A DNA stretch of 64,000 nt from Nymphaea colorata (taxonomy: Eukaryota; Streptophyta; Magnoliopsida; Nymphaeales; Nymphaeaceae), in contig NC_045148.1 in NCBI RefSeq assembly GCF_008831285.2, positions 11,078,183 to 11,142,182 on the forward strand, written 5' to 3'. The notes below the pieces were generated by a model. The model made no database searches and was not told the DNA's origin. It worked only from the letters and a program-made list of their open reading frames with translations. The position numbers and the translations under genes are program-made. Positions 45,573 through 57,937 of the stretch are shown piece after piece (position 1 is the first letter of the stretch; each line of letters opens with the position of its first letter).

Positions 45573-48500
45573 TCATTCACCTGAATAACAAAGTTTTAGC
45601 AAACGGACACATGATCTATCATAGGAATGCATGTAAGGTAGAAAACGCAGGGGTGGCTGCAGTTCAGTAATGTCGACGACAGAAAGGCGAGCATATTCAG
45701 CCTGCGAGAGGAAATGCTCAAATGTCTCCTTGTTGCGGATCACTGTTGCAATATATGCAACTGGGCGCTTTCGCTTGCTGCTGTGATTCCTCCCATAATC
45801 CATGTTGCCACCATTACGACTGATTTCATGATCAACTGTCTCGTCTAACTGGCTTCTATTACTTGGTTTCAATTCAAAGCAGCTTGATTGGTTCTTATTT
45901 TCACCGCAACCGGGAGTTGCATTTAGTCTACTGAAGCAGAAGCTTCCGGTTTCATTAAAGAGATCATTACCATCAGAACAAGTTATCTCTTCCTGATGAA
46001 ACTGATCAGTATGGTCACTATTTTGAAGAATGTCAACGCCATCTAATTCTTCGCACAAACTTGGAGCTTGCTGATGGGAGCTGCATCTCTTTGGCTTCAG
46101 AAGCATAGCAAGAACACGAATAAGATGAGGAACACATAATGGGTCGTAGATTACATCTGCACCCACACTGCTCTGGGAAAATATTACAGTCAGAATAAGA
46201 AAAAAGGAAAAGGAGAAACAGCATCCAACTCAAGAGCAAAAAAGTAAGGATTTCTCACATAATTTCAGCATCGAAACCTTGCAGTTCACTCTCAGATGCA
46301 GATTCCCATGGCAGAAACAGACATTTTACCTGAAACACCAACCACATTCATCAACATCACTCACATAGTTTGAGGAGGTGAATAGTGGTGCAAAAAGATG
46401 CATAGAATCCGGCTCTATTGGTTGAATCTAGAGATGCCAATGGATCAACAAGATCCTATTTCCAATCCAAAACCAGATCCATTTAGCAAGACATGGTCAA
46501 AGAAATGCATCCAAAGTATACTCAAACTTGGGCTTGGACTATGGTTTAGGTGACCGAGTCTGAATCCAATCCAATCCAACTAGGATATGACCCAATTTAC
46601 ATAATACCGCTCTGAGATCTGGATCCAGTCCAAGACATACAAATCTGAATCCCAGTCTGAGTGTGTGTGCATAAATAAAATCCGACTAAGCAGAATCTGG
46701 TAAACAGTGGACTCAAGCTGAATCCAAACTGTTTACATCCCTAGTTTCCACCTTGGACCAATCTGATGCATGTCATTCCATGACATCAATAATGATAACA
46801 ATGACAATCACCTAAAGGAAAGTAACTCAAAGCATGAAGAATAACTCTCTGAAATATCTTACGAAGAACAACATAAAAATACTTTAGTATAATTTTTTGC
46901 CCAATGAGCAGGGTGGAAAATATGTTTTTTCAGGTGATTCACGCCCAAGGTCCTGTAGCTATAAGCTAAGCAACATTTTTGTCCAACCTAATTGCAGTAA
47001 TATTCTATGATCTACCAAATTAGATAGCAATAAAGAAGGTAAATATCAACAAAAAAGTGATTAGCACTTGACATTTCTTGCACATCAGAACAAGAATAAA
47101 TTACCTAAAATTGCAGTCATGACATACTGAATTAAGCAGTAAGAAAGAAGGTAAATATCAACAAAAGGTGATTGACACTTTGACAAACTCAAATAGCATA
47201 AAACACTAAATTAAGCAGTAAGAAAGAAGGTAAATATCAACAAAAGGTGATTGACACTTTGACAAACTCAAATAGCATAAAACACTAACAATCAAAACAA
47301 CGGCTTACCTTCTCCATTTGTCCTTCTACCTCACTTAAAACATCAGGATGGTTCATTTCCAAATTAAGTCGCATATTAGATAAAGCCAACAAATCTCCAT
47401 CACTTAATATCACCTACATCATGTGAATCCTGTGAGGCACACTACGAGACAAGACAGATAAAATATATTGTTATAAAAGAACCCATACTCTCTATGCACA
47501 AGCAAATTTTAATGTGTGAGCAACAACACAAAATTCGGTTCCATACAGTGTAGATAAACAGCTTAATGGGTCAAAATGTCAATATTGAAAAACGATGTGG
47601 ACAACAGAGTAGAAAAGCAATATGTATTCAAAACACATACTCTGGAGGCTTTTGCATGGACAAGGCAAATACCAACTAGTCCAACTCCTGAACCGACCTG
47701 CAAGATTCAACGTAATAATCATCTGAATCACAGGATAATCCCCCAAAATAAATTATCAAAAGAAAAATATAGGCATTTGAAGCTTTATAAGCAGCATAAA
47801 TGACAAATAACTTGCTTCAGAGAATATAGCAGATGCATCAAATGGAACCACTAAGCGCTATGAGGCATGGAAACTTATACGGACTGGCAAAGCAATCTTG
47901 TAAGGATCTGCTGGTGATAGGAAAAAAGAAAGAGAGATGGGAAAACAAAAGCACAACAAAGGGATTTTGGTTGTTAACAGCATGGAATCATGACTACAGA
48001 GTACAGAGTACAGACACACTAATACAAGCATAGTAAGCTCACTAAGTGATGTTCACGTTCATCTATGAAATGCAACTATATTTGTGAGTTATGACATAGC
48101 ACCCAACCAAAGAAAGCAGCCGCGAGACAAACTACTTTGCTCCAGGTTGCTGCAAGGAGAGAAATTGATAATGCCTGATCTTTTCTATAACCATGGAGAC
48201 CTATACTTTCCCACTCATTCTTCTCACAAGGACCTTCCTGCTACTCATACTCCAAGTGTCATGTACGAGGATAGACAACCTACTGCAAAAATTAACATCA
48301 TCAACAAACAATAATAAATTGATTTTTGTCGAGGCTCTTTCTTGACTTTTAGCAAATGGGGGATCAATTAATATTTATCATAGCTCCAACCAAAGAAGTC
48401 TCCCTTAGCATGCTGTCGCGTGCAGGCAGAAAGATAACGAAAATAATTGTGTGGTAATGAGATCACCTCAAAGCAGCACTTGTTTGAGAACACTTCCGGG

Positions 48501-51500
48501 TAGGAAAGTATGAACTCTGACAAGAAAAAGCTTGATGGCCAGATGCAACACCTATAAAAAACAAGGAACCAGTTTGACATGAAAATTGTCACACTAAAAG
48601 ACGATTAAAAGAAGGCATTTGTTTTCTTCTCATGGATGAGAACTGGCCATGAAATCCTTACATTAAGCAACAAACCTCAAAGAATCAAGATGGCTACCAA
48701 CTTACGAATTCTTCTATCAGAAAATGTGATAATGAGAGGAGGAAGAAAAAGGAGGGCATTGGCATACCCAGTATCACCTTCAAGCATGTTCAACGAACAC
48801 TTTAGTGGTACTAACAATTTTCCTGACCTCATAGTAAGTGAACTCTTGTGAAAGCCTACAAGAAGTACCATACAAGGATCCTAATTCAATTCTCTTACAG
48901 GTGCAGGCCAGAAAAGGAAGAGGGGAAACATGCAAAGGAAAATTGAAGTCCTACCATCAGGGAAAATAAAAGATATACACTTGCAAACCTTTGTTTTGGA
49001 CTCAAAATAATTATCTTCCTGCACAATGAGTCAAAAAGTTCATTAGTCTTAGGGTCTACATATTTCATTTAGTCTAAACCATTTATCCATTAATATCGCA
49101 GCCATAATCTTAGGCTGATAAACCATCCACGCATTTCAACAACTAATCTTTTATGACATGTTTATATATCTTTTGCTGGAAGGAATTCATGTTGCTACAA
49201 CCATGGAAACACAAATTGCAACAGAAAAAATCTTATCATGTTTGGAAACATCATTTTCTCAATCTTGTGCTCAAATCACAAATCCATATCTGCCTGAAAG
49301 TCATTGTTTTTGCCAAGTGCTGCAAAGGGATGCAACGAAACCACCCCAAGGCCCACCTAGAAAGGTGGTCTTCGTGAAATGTATGCCAAACAGAATCTTC
49401 TCAGCTCACCCTTCATAGGGATAAACTGTATATGCATACGTATAGAAGATTTATGAATACCAACAGGATTGCTTACCTTGAAGGAACTCATATAAAGCAT
49501 TAGTTGCCCATATAACCCATCCAACACTTCAAGACAACTTGATTCAACAGCAACTATAATCTTCTTAAGAAACCTTTTCACATACAATTCTCTGAGAGGA
49601 TATCTCTCGACAATCTACAAAGAGGCAAAGAATCAGTCACTAAGGATCAAAGAAGCCCTCTCAAGTCTCCACAATTATTGGTGAGCTCTCATATTTGGGT
49701 GTGTACCCTGGCGGACCTAAATTCTTGCACTGTTGCACATTGTGCAGAGCAAGAGAAATTGTTAGGACCCGACCGGTTGCGACAAGAAAGTCCGAACCAA
49801 TCTTGAGTCCTAGTTCCCAAGACCTACTTGAGGATAATCTAAAAACCAAAATCCTAAACAAATTAAGTACAAATGTCTACCCGGCCGAACAGGACCCTGG
49901 CGCAAAACCCAATAGGTAAAGGAGTACAAGCAAGGGATACCCAAAAATTCTAACTAGGCCGTTCCTACTACAAATGAACTATGAGGGGTGTGAGGCCAAT
50001 ACAAGCACGATCGATACAAAGCAATGCTCACAACTCACTCAACAAACCATCACAAACCATAAACTAACGTGCAAACCACACCCGTTCTCAATAGGTAGGT
50101 CAAGCCCTCTGTGGTCGTGTCTTTGGCGCTTGCGCCTCCGAGGTACCATTAGCAAGGACCGAGGCCGGAGCCGGGCTAAAGCAATAAACAAAGCAAATTA
50201 ACTAGCACTACCACCCGTGGACTACAAGGGGGTGAGAAGGTGATACCAGCCAAGGCTTGCTTGGCTTATCTGCGAAAATAGGGACCATGGGGAGAAACCC
50301 TAGCCCCGGGTATTGCAGCAACGGTTCTAGAAGGCCACTTGAGGAGAGCCTCCACGGAAGTGCTGCGGGAAGGACTGCTGCCTGCAGTTGGGCTATCTGC
50401 GGGAAGCCTAGGGAGCCGGTCGCTCGGGCTAAGGAGGGCCGAGGACGACCGGGCATTCGCCACATCACCTCCAAGTCCACGCATCCTCCATGCGGCATCC
50501 ACGCGTTTTCCACTTGGCGTCATTTGTGGAAAGCCCTTAGGCGCACGTCAATCCTTTCCTAACTTGTTGCCACCTCCTTTGACCCCATCTTCTTGCCCTA
50601 AACCGCGTTACATCTCCACCACCCAACACCGCCACATGTCCCTCATCCAAGCACGAGGAGATCTCGCCCCAACCTAGCTGGCCTCCTTGCCAAATCCGCA
50701 CGGATCAGCCGCAAATCTCATTTCCTACCAAATAGGAAGGCGCGGCCCACTTCCTTCTTGGCGATAGGTAACCCTAGCCACCAATTCACTAAGGCCTTCC
50801 ATCAAGGGCACGTGTCCTCATCTCAGGCGCAGTCCACCTGGGCGAATCCAGCCCAGCCTAGCTAGAACCCATCAGCCTCTCGCGCCTACACCTGTCCCAA
50901 TAAATTAGGAAACCAAATCCGTAAGCTTTCCCTACCCGATCATCTCCTACCGTTTAGGAAAGTCTTTACCGCATGGCATCTTCCTCCATTTTAGGAAGGC
51001 CATTAGCCGCCGCCTAACCTCTCCATCTCCTAACCCTAGCAGCCACTCAAATAGCCAGTGGGCCCCTTACCCTCGGCCTCTAGCCTCACTCCACCTCAAC
51101 CCTAATCATCTAAACCCACCTAGCCTAGTCAAACCCGATCCACTTCTTGGTCAACTTGACATACCCGAACCTTTAGCTATTACCCAGGCCTCACTTACCC
51201 GAGATCATTCCCTAGCTTATTTGACCCTCGCCTTCACCTAGTCCTTCACCCCTTAGCGTACCCCAACCTTAACCTCACCGCACTAAGTCCAAGCCTACCC
51301 ATAGAGCCCATTCGGACCAAGCCCACCCTAGCCTTAGTTAGGAATTAGGTCTATCGGTTGGCTAAGCCAGCAACACCAAGTTGGTCTAGTTGAACCCCAC
51401 GGCCGGCGCTCTTCCTCACCGGCGGTACACTTACCTTACATGGCCGAGCCTCCTCGGACAGCAGGCGGCTGTCTCCTCCATCCTTCCTCGGCATCCTCGG

Positions 51501-53170
51501 GTCCCCTTAGGCAGCAGGAGGCTGGCCTAACCCAAGCCCGTCAGCATCTTTCGGCAGCAGGCGGCTACGAAGGCCCGGTCGTCCTCGGCCCTCCTTAGCC
51601 CGAGCGACCGGCTCCCTAGGCTTCCCGCAGATAGCCCAACTGCAGGCAGCAGTCCTTCCCGCAGCACTTCCGTGGAGGCTCTCCTCAAGTGGCCTTCTAG
51701 AACCGTTGCTGCAATACCCGGGGCTAGGGTTTCTCCCCGTGGTCCCTATTTTCGCGGATAAGCCAAGCAAGCCTTGGCTGGTATCACCTTCTCACCCCCT
51801 TGTAGTCCGCGGGTGGTAGTGCTAGTTAGTTTGCTTTGTTTATTGCTTTAGCCCGGCTCCAGCCTCGGTCCTTGCTAGTGGTACCTCGGAGGCGCAAGTG
51901 CCAAAGACACGACCACAGAGGGCTTGACCTACCTATTGAGAATGGGTGTGGTTTGCACGTTAGTTTATGGTTTGTGATGGTTTGTTGAGTGAGTTGTGAG
52001 CATTGCTTTGTATCGATCGTGCTTGTATTGGCCTCACACCCCTCATAGTTCATTTGTAGTAGGAACGGCCTAGTTAGAATTTTTGGGTATCCTTTGCTTG
52101 TACTCCTTTACCTATTGGGTTTTGCGCCAGGGTCCTGTTCGGCCGGGTAGACATTTGTACTTAATTTGTTTAGGATTTTGGTTTTTAGATTATCCTCAAG
52201 TAGGTCTTGGGAAATAGGACTCCCTAAAAGACTCGGTCAAGCAAATACAATCCATGCCAATCAATGTAAGAAGATAAAGAGAATGGAAAGCTAAGCTGAA
52301 TCCGATGAAGAACATACGATGTTTTTTATGCAATGCTCCAATATGAAACTTTGGACTCCGACGGTAATAGATCCTCCACCAGATTCCCTACACGTGCAAG
52401 CAGGAAATAAATATAAGCAGATAACATGAACAACAGGACTGGCAGACTCTATTCTCATGCACGATAAATATGAAAATAGAAACAGAGAAGTACATAACCC
52501 AGACATTTGAGAAAAAAACGTTCGAATATATAACCACCAATTTAGAATAATCTGGAATTTGCAATACGATGCATGAAGAGAGTCATTAAACATCAACCAC
52601 CGTGACCAATGGCTGTCGCTCATTAGTTTGACCATTGTTATTTACTGCTAGTGAACTCAACACTGGCACACGTAACGTTTCTGCAAGATCTGCTACAGAA
52701 TATCCCTGAGACATGCTATCAAGAAAACTGATCAAAAAACAATGTAAAATAGCATATGGCACCGTCAAATTTACAGTTGAAACTTAATGCAATGCCCTCG
52801 TTCGTCTAGTTCAAAAGGAAAACTGAAAAACATCAACCAGTTCTTTATTTCTCTAATGCAGAAACATTCAGCTCATGCATCCATCCACCAAGAATCTCCT
52901 CAAAAGAAAAGAATCGAGACTTTCCGATGGTACGTCTAACTAATGGAAACAACCACATCAAAATTTCTACGTATGAAGTGAACTAAATAGACACCCACGG
53001 GAAGAGCTACACCTTAGAATCCCCAAAATAACTCCGACGATGATAAGAGAGATGGATGGTGTAGGTAAAAACCTTGCAAGCTGAAGCAACCAATCCGTGG
53101 ATTCCATGGCGAGGAAAGCACAGAACAAGTTTTCGGCTGATGGGTGGGAGATGTCGACCGTTCCCTCCAT
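45573..53170 (-). CDS. EEF2KMT: FAM86/EEF2KMT-type lysine methyltransferase (10 exons)
   Basis: Exons (-): 53170-53073, 52387-52318, 49614-49477, 49018-48955, 48855-48768, 48551-48467, 47697-47641, 47413-47309, 46329-46259 and 46170-45573. They total 1374 nt, or 457 residues. The family N-terminus is recognisable (CAFLAMESTDWLLQLAR, SFILEHC), then VCKCISFIFPDG and PLKCSLNMLEGDTG. The SAM-binding motif I is EVGSGVGLVG at 181-190, the acidic motif ILSDGD is at 202-207, and GADVIYDP at 262-269 is the family 16 signature. Animal and yeast relatives trimethylate a lysine of elongation factor 2; the same role here is inferred. A Ser/Asn/Asp-rich insertion (about residues 285-395) precedes the conserved C-terminus (RPVAYIATVIRN...FLPYMHSYD). 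In-frame ATGs at 53215 and 53323 could extend the N-terminus; 53170 fits relatives best. Introns 2 and 8 carry repeats. Confidence 0.9.
46429..46743. mobile_element. hAT-like MITE in intron 9 of the EEF2KMT-type gene
   Basis: The 315-bp segment begins TAGAGATGCCAATGG and ends so that its reverse complement reads TAGGGATGTAAACAG, an imperfect terminal inverted repeat of the TAGRGATG type seen in plant hAT-related MITEs. The interior has repeated GATCCAATCC/GAATCCAATCC motifs. The 8-base flanks (GTTGAATC and GTTTCCAC) match only partly, so the insertion is old or the ends are slightly off. Confidence 0.5.
47131..47288. repeat. 79-bp tandem duplication in intron 8 of the EEF2KMT-type gene
   Basis: Copies at 47131-47209 and 47210-47288 (starting ATTAAGCAGTAAGAAAGAAG) are nearly identical, which means a recent duplication. 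A degenerate third copy with AAGAAGGTAAATATCAACAA is seen near 47032-47080. The repeat ends about 20 bases downstream of the exon 8 donor. Confidence 0.9.
49757..52222. mobile_element. GC-rich inverted-repeat insertion, probably two LTRs in opposite orientation
   Basis: The 650-bp arms at 49805-50454 and 51573-52222 are inverted copies of each other with few differences, separated by 1118 bp of GC-rich spacer. Shared landmarks include CTACCCGGCCGAACAGGACC and the palindromic partner, and both arms would read the same meaningless open frame (SPGYCSNGSRRPLEE). The arms look like an LTR. On the left, the sequence continues out to 49757, where it would end in TGTTAGGACC (read in reverse, ...CCTAACA, a typical LTR CA end); the right arm lacks this end. 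No gag, protease, integrase or reverse transcriptase is visible in the spacer. It lies in intron 2 of the EEF2KMT-type gene. No target-site duplication was found. Confidence 0.8.
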
Positions 53171-54257
53171 TGTTTCCCTCACTTCGTCGGCGGAGGAGGA
53201 GGTGAGCTCGAGCATTCCCCGCGTTGGAAGAGGAGGGAAACGCTGTCCTGGACCTACGGACGTTGGGTTGCTCGGATCCCGGTATTGGGTTTGTATCCAA
53301 TTGTCCGAGCCATCGCATCTCATGACCCGGAAGCGACCAAGTTGGATCTTGAAAATGGGTCGGGTTCAAGACAATCCAATCCGTGTCAGTTCAGCTGCAT
53401 TCTGGCAAACAAATATAAAATCACATGATAATCAAACTACTTGAATTGGTTTTGCTAGTTTGACCAATTTCTTAGAGTCCGGATCTTGATTATGTTTTGT
53501 AACAAAAAGAATGTCTAACAATGTTCAAGTGTGGATATGGGTCTACTTGGGTTTATGAATTCAGTATCTTTCTGTGTGAATGTCTGACAGTGTTCAAGTG
53601 TGGATGTGGATATACTTGGATTTTATAAATTCAGTATCTCTCTGCGTTTGGCTGTATATCTTTTACCTAGCGGTTGGTTTCTCTCCCGATTCTCTTTACT
53701 CGCCCTCTTGCTTTTAGTTTGGAACATTTCGTGACTTGTGATGGTGATGCTTGAATCAAACAACAGAAACTGTCGTTCTTTTTGGTGCGAATCTCGATTT
53801 CTGTTTAAACATGAAAATTTCTTCTTGGAGTTGGTTTTAACTTTTACCTAAGTATTTTCTGGCCGAATAGTTTGTCATAACATAGTTTGGAGACGTTTTG
53901 CATGTAGAGGATAAAAAGATACATGGCCTTTCAACTGAACGGGCTGTGAGTAGACTTAGTGATTTCTTATAAAAAATTACTTACAATTCTGCTGTGTCAG
54001 ACTCCTATAAATGAACTAAAAACGTACGAGATTTACTTTGTAGTCATGTCGTTTCAAGATATTCACTAGGACTACCTTAAAGCTGTTTAGGACGTATAGA
54101 CGAAAAACATAATTTAGTCCCTCCTAGAGAGTGTACAACTATTGTTTGATGGGTTATAATAATATATGGGGAGACAGAGGGGGAACGAGAGAGAGAGAGG
54201 ATGCTTTATCCATTTGTATCATTTCCCTCTCCCTCCTCCACCTTCATCTTTTCGTCC
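53171..54257. promoter_or_regulatory. Shared divergent promoter region of the EEF2KMT-type and PPD5-type genes
   Basis: About 1.1 kb separates the two divergent start codons. A GA-rich run (GAGAGAGAGAGG) at 54187-54200 lies just before the first in-frame PPD5 ATG at 54201. Near 53506-53650, two copies of a sequence with GTTCAAGTGTGGAT...TACTTGG...TTCAGTATCT form an imperfect tandem repeat with a period of about 75 bases. No TATA box could be assigned with confidence. Confidence 0.5.
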
Positions 54258-57200
54258 ATGGATGCCCTCCTGGGCCTCCTCCCTTCTCTCCCGCGCTTTC
54301 CTCACAGGGCCACCACCATCAAGCTTCCGGCGTCTGCCTCTACCCCGAACAACCACGAATCGCACCCACATTCCCACCATAACATCTACCACCACCCCCT
54401 GTCAAGGCGCAGAATCACCCTCAGCACCACCACCTCCGTCATTCTGCTGCTCTCCTCAGGGTGGGCTCTTTCCTCCCGCGCCGACTCTTCTCCGAGGAAG
54501 CCGGGGCTCCCTGCGATCTCCAGCACGAAGACGTGGGATCAGTTTGTAGGCGACGGGTTCGCCATCCGCGTCCCTCCACTTTTCGAAGACATCACAGAGC
54601 CCGAGGTGAGTTCATCGGCTAAAAGGCATCCATCGATTCTTTATGGTAATTCCGAGTCCGAAAGATGGCTACGCACACCCAATCCTGCGGCACCGGGAAT
54701 GCCACCATCTCGCCCGAAATGCCATTAAGCTTCTGTTCCTGCATTAGGTTTTATTTTATTCTATTTTTATTGGGGCGGAAAACTTAGTTAAGTCGCACAA
54801 TTTGAATGCAACTTTTTCGTTATACTAAAAAAAATGATCATGCCTTGAAAACGAAGACCTTGAATCAAGTATGAACTCTGTTACTGTTACTCCCCACCTA
54901 TAGCCTGAGCGTCTCCATGGTGTCATCCTCTTTGGTGTCATCCTCTTATATCGGAATGGTCAGGGCTCGCGCAGTTTACTTTCAGTTTACTTTAATTGCA
55001 TGCCCTCTAAGCGGTGCGATCCTTGAAATTCAATTGACAATAAAAATGGAAAAATTATGAGAGTGGATCTCTATTTTTGGTTGCAAGGATTATACTGCCG
55101 GTTTAACTTTATATGGGGACAGAGCAAAGCCCAAGACGTATGCTGCACAGTTCGCCTCACCTGACCGGTAAGTTCACCGTTTATTGCTTTAACTCTTTGG
55201 CCTATTTAGTTTTGTGCAACTCTGGTTGGCAGAAGAGAGTATTCAGACTCGGAAATGTTACCCCTTCGAGGTGATTGATCATGATTCATGAACTCCCGCT
55301 GCTGATTGTGTAATTCATGTTCAGAACCGTACTTAAGGATAAGAAACTGCAGTAGGAAAAAAATGAAGAACTGAACCGTGTTTAACTTTTTGATACGAGA
55401 CGCTGTAGGTTTTTTTCAAATTATTTGACAGAATTAACTTTAAATCTGAATTGTTTAGCAGAAAATAGGGAGACCGTGGATCCGTTTCTTTTGTTTTATA
55501 GACAATCGTATCATTTTGGTACTTCTCCGAGGTGACGTTGAAGGGAAAAAAAATATCAATTATTTTTTCGTACTTTCAAGCCAGAGAAAAGGGAGGATTT
55601 TTTTTTTTCCAAAACCGTATTCTTTTGCTAGAAAAGTTTGGGAAAATTTTCCAGCATAAAATTTATTCTTTTCTACCCTGTGCTGTACTGCCCAGTTTAA
55701 ATTTCTGTCGTATCCTTTTTGCTAATGTTTCACGAGAAAAAAATTCGATTTTTCATTGGAAAGTTCTGGCAGACTGCTAACAAAACCTCTGCCTAGGCAA
55801 ATATTTCCTTTTCCAGCAGATCTTTGTCCCACTTACAGACATGTTCTCAGTCTCCTTTTCTGTACACCACCAACTTAGCTCATTGCCTGATGCATTTGCT
55901 TGCTGTTTTTAGTTATTTGTGCTTATTTTATGCTTCTATTTGGCTTCAATCTAGGTCAGAAACTGTAAGTGTAATAATCCGGCCATGTAATCAACTGAAG
56001 ATTACTTTCTTAGAGGTATGTAAAAGAGAGATCATTATACTATCGTCTATTGGCTTGCTTGCCATCATTTTTTCCCTCCCCATAATAAATGGTTATCTAA
56101 TTACCTGTTGGCATGACACCGAGACCATGTTATAAGCTTGGTTCTACTGTGAAAACAAGTTTCCTAAACTAGCGTTGATGTTAAAATCAGGTTTCTATTA
56201 TGATGTTAGTATCAACCAGACGAACTATTGGGTGATTCCTCCTAGGAACATGAATGATCCAGATTCATTTCCAGTATATACGTTACTTAAACTGGAAATC
56301 TAAGTCACATGGATACTTCAGTATAGTCCCTCTACCCGTGTCACCATGCCCATACGTGCACACATGTGACATAGCTGCAAATAAATGGACCCCAATTAAG
56401 CAGATTGGAATAATATAGCAAATCAGGATCCAACTAGCTTAAAGTAGTTAGTTTGGTGCTTTTGCTTATCATTTATAACTAGCATCATTAAATCATCTCA
56501 TATTTAGATTTAAGCACCAATGTCAAATTTATTGTTTTGGCTCATTGGATGCTTTTAGCTTCACCAATTCTGATCCTATATTTCTGTATCCAGCCAATAT
56601 CCAACTGAGCCTGAATCATTAACATTCCTGTTCCTATCCATTTATTTTGAAGTTCCTGATGTTCAGGCTTCTTGAAGATGACTGCTTTCTTGCTAAATAA
56701 ATGATTCTATGAAAGAGGTGAATTTAAGTGCACTACAGCACATGGTCTGATGGTCCTCGACATGGATTTTCTGGTTTGAACAGGCTAAAGACATTGCAGA
56801 TCTTGGCTCACTGAAAGAGGCAGCTCGGATCTTTGTTCCTGGTAAATTCTTTACATATATTTCTATCTTGTAGAAACCTATGTAACAAAACAATGTGTAA
56901 TATGATACCAATAAGTATCAGAACTGTTTTCATATGGTTCCCCTAATCGCCCTCCCTTCACCATCTGCAGATTAGGATTATCAATCTGAGTTGTGCAACT
57001 CGATTTGTGCTACAAGATCTCCATGCCTTTCATGTTATAAATGCTTTACAGTCATTTTGACATTAGATAATCAAGATATGTTAATATTTCACTTTTTTGT
57101 TATAAGACAAGAAGATGATGATGATGAGGAAGACAGGAGTTCTGGTTTTTTCACGCATATGCTGACAAAACGTTGTGTGTTCTCAAAAGAAGCTTTCAAT

Positions 57201-57937
57201 ATCTTGTGTTATTGCAGGTGGAGCAACTTTACAGTCTGCTCGAACAATAAAGATCAAGGAAGAAGAAGGTCTCAGGTTGGATCTATATGCAACTTTCCAG
57301 CAAGTTGATAATTAGATTATTGGTTCCCAATTTGGAGCTGTTTATGATTAAACCGTGAAAGAATGTCTCCTCTCTTCAGCCTTTTTATTGGACCTATAAA
57401 TTTCAAAACCTTGGTTTTATGATTTTCTTCTGTTAGGAACTATAAATCTGTATTTTGTTGATTGATGTCTAATAACAATTTTGATTATCATGAGCCTGTT
57501 TTTTAAACCATTGCTATGAGTCAGGATTAGCTACTCAACATATTAGCATTCGATGGATTTTTCTTTTTATGCTGCTTTGATGTCACAAGTTTCAATTTTT
57601 GCTTCTTTACCTGCCATATTTTCCTTATTGACAAATATGTGTTCTCTCTGGTCTATGTGTTGATTTTATTCTAATCGTTCAGGACCTACTACTTCTATGA
57701 GTTCAATGTAGAGGAGCAGCACATAGCGTTGGTTGCTTCCGTGAATAGTGGCAAGGTGTGTTCTTATTTAGTATGCATCATTTTATCCTTTTATTTTTCC
57801 CAAGTTCACATTTTCCTTTGATCTGATTGGGTTCGTAGTTGCAGGCATATATTGCAGGAGCAACTGCTTCAGAGTCCAAGTGGATAGAAGATGGTGTTAA
57901 GCTACGGTCTGCTGCTATATCGCTCACAGTTTTGTAA
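54258..57937 (+). CDS. PPD5: PsbP-domain protein, PPD5-like, chloroplast lumen (7 exons)
   Basis: Exons are 54258-54605, 55088-55167, 55955-56015, 56784-56841, 57218-57275, 57683-57755 and 57845-57937. They join to 771 nt, or 256 residues. The first 80 residues look like a bipartite thylakoid transit peptide: a Ser/His/Pro-rich stromal part, then twin arginines (SRRRITLS) before a hydrophobic stretch (SVILLLSSGWALSSRA) ending in an A-x-A-like cleavage site, which points to the Tat route into the lumen. The mature part (WDQFVGDGFAIRVPPLFEDI, LTLYGDRAKPKTYAAQF, VIIRPCNQLKITFLE, YIAGATASESKW) fits the PsbP-domain family; I recall it as PPD5 (At5g11450). In Arabidopsis PPD5 has been linked to strigolactone-related shoot branching and NDH activity. 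An in-frame ATG at 54201 would add 19 residues. Confidence 0.92.

Noticed and set aside
50208-50677. Several long open frames in the left inverted-repeat arm and spacer
   Set aside because: They come from GC-rich LTR-like sequence, recur in the other arm, and contain no known domain.
53171-53323. Longer EEF2KMT-type start at ATG 53323
   Set aside because: It stays in frame, but the added residues (RCDGSDNWIQ...) look like leader sequence and relatives start nearer 53170. It is kept as an alternative only.
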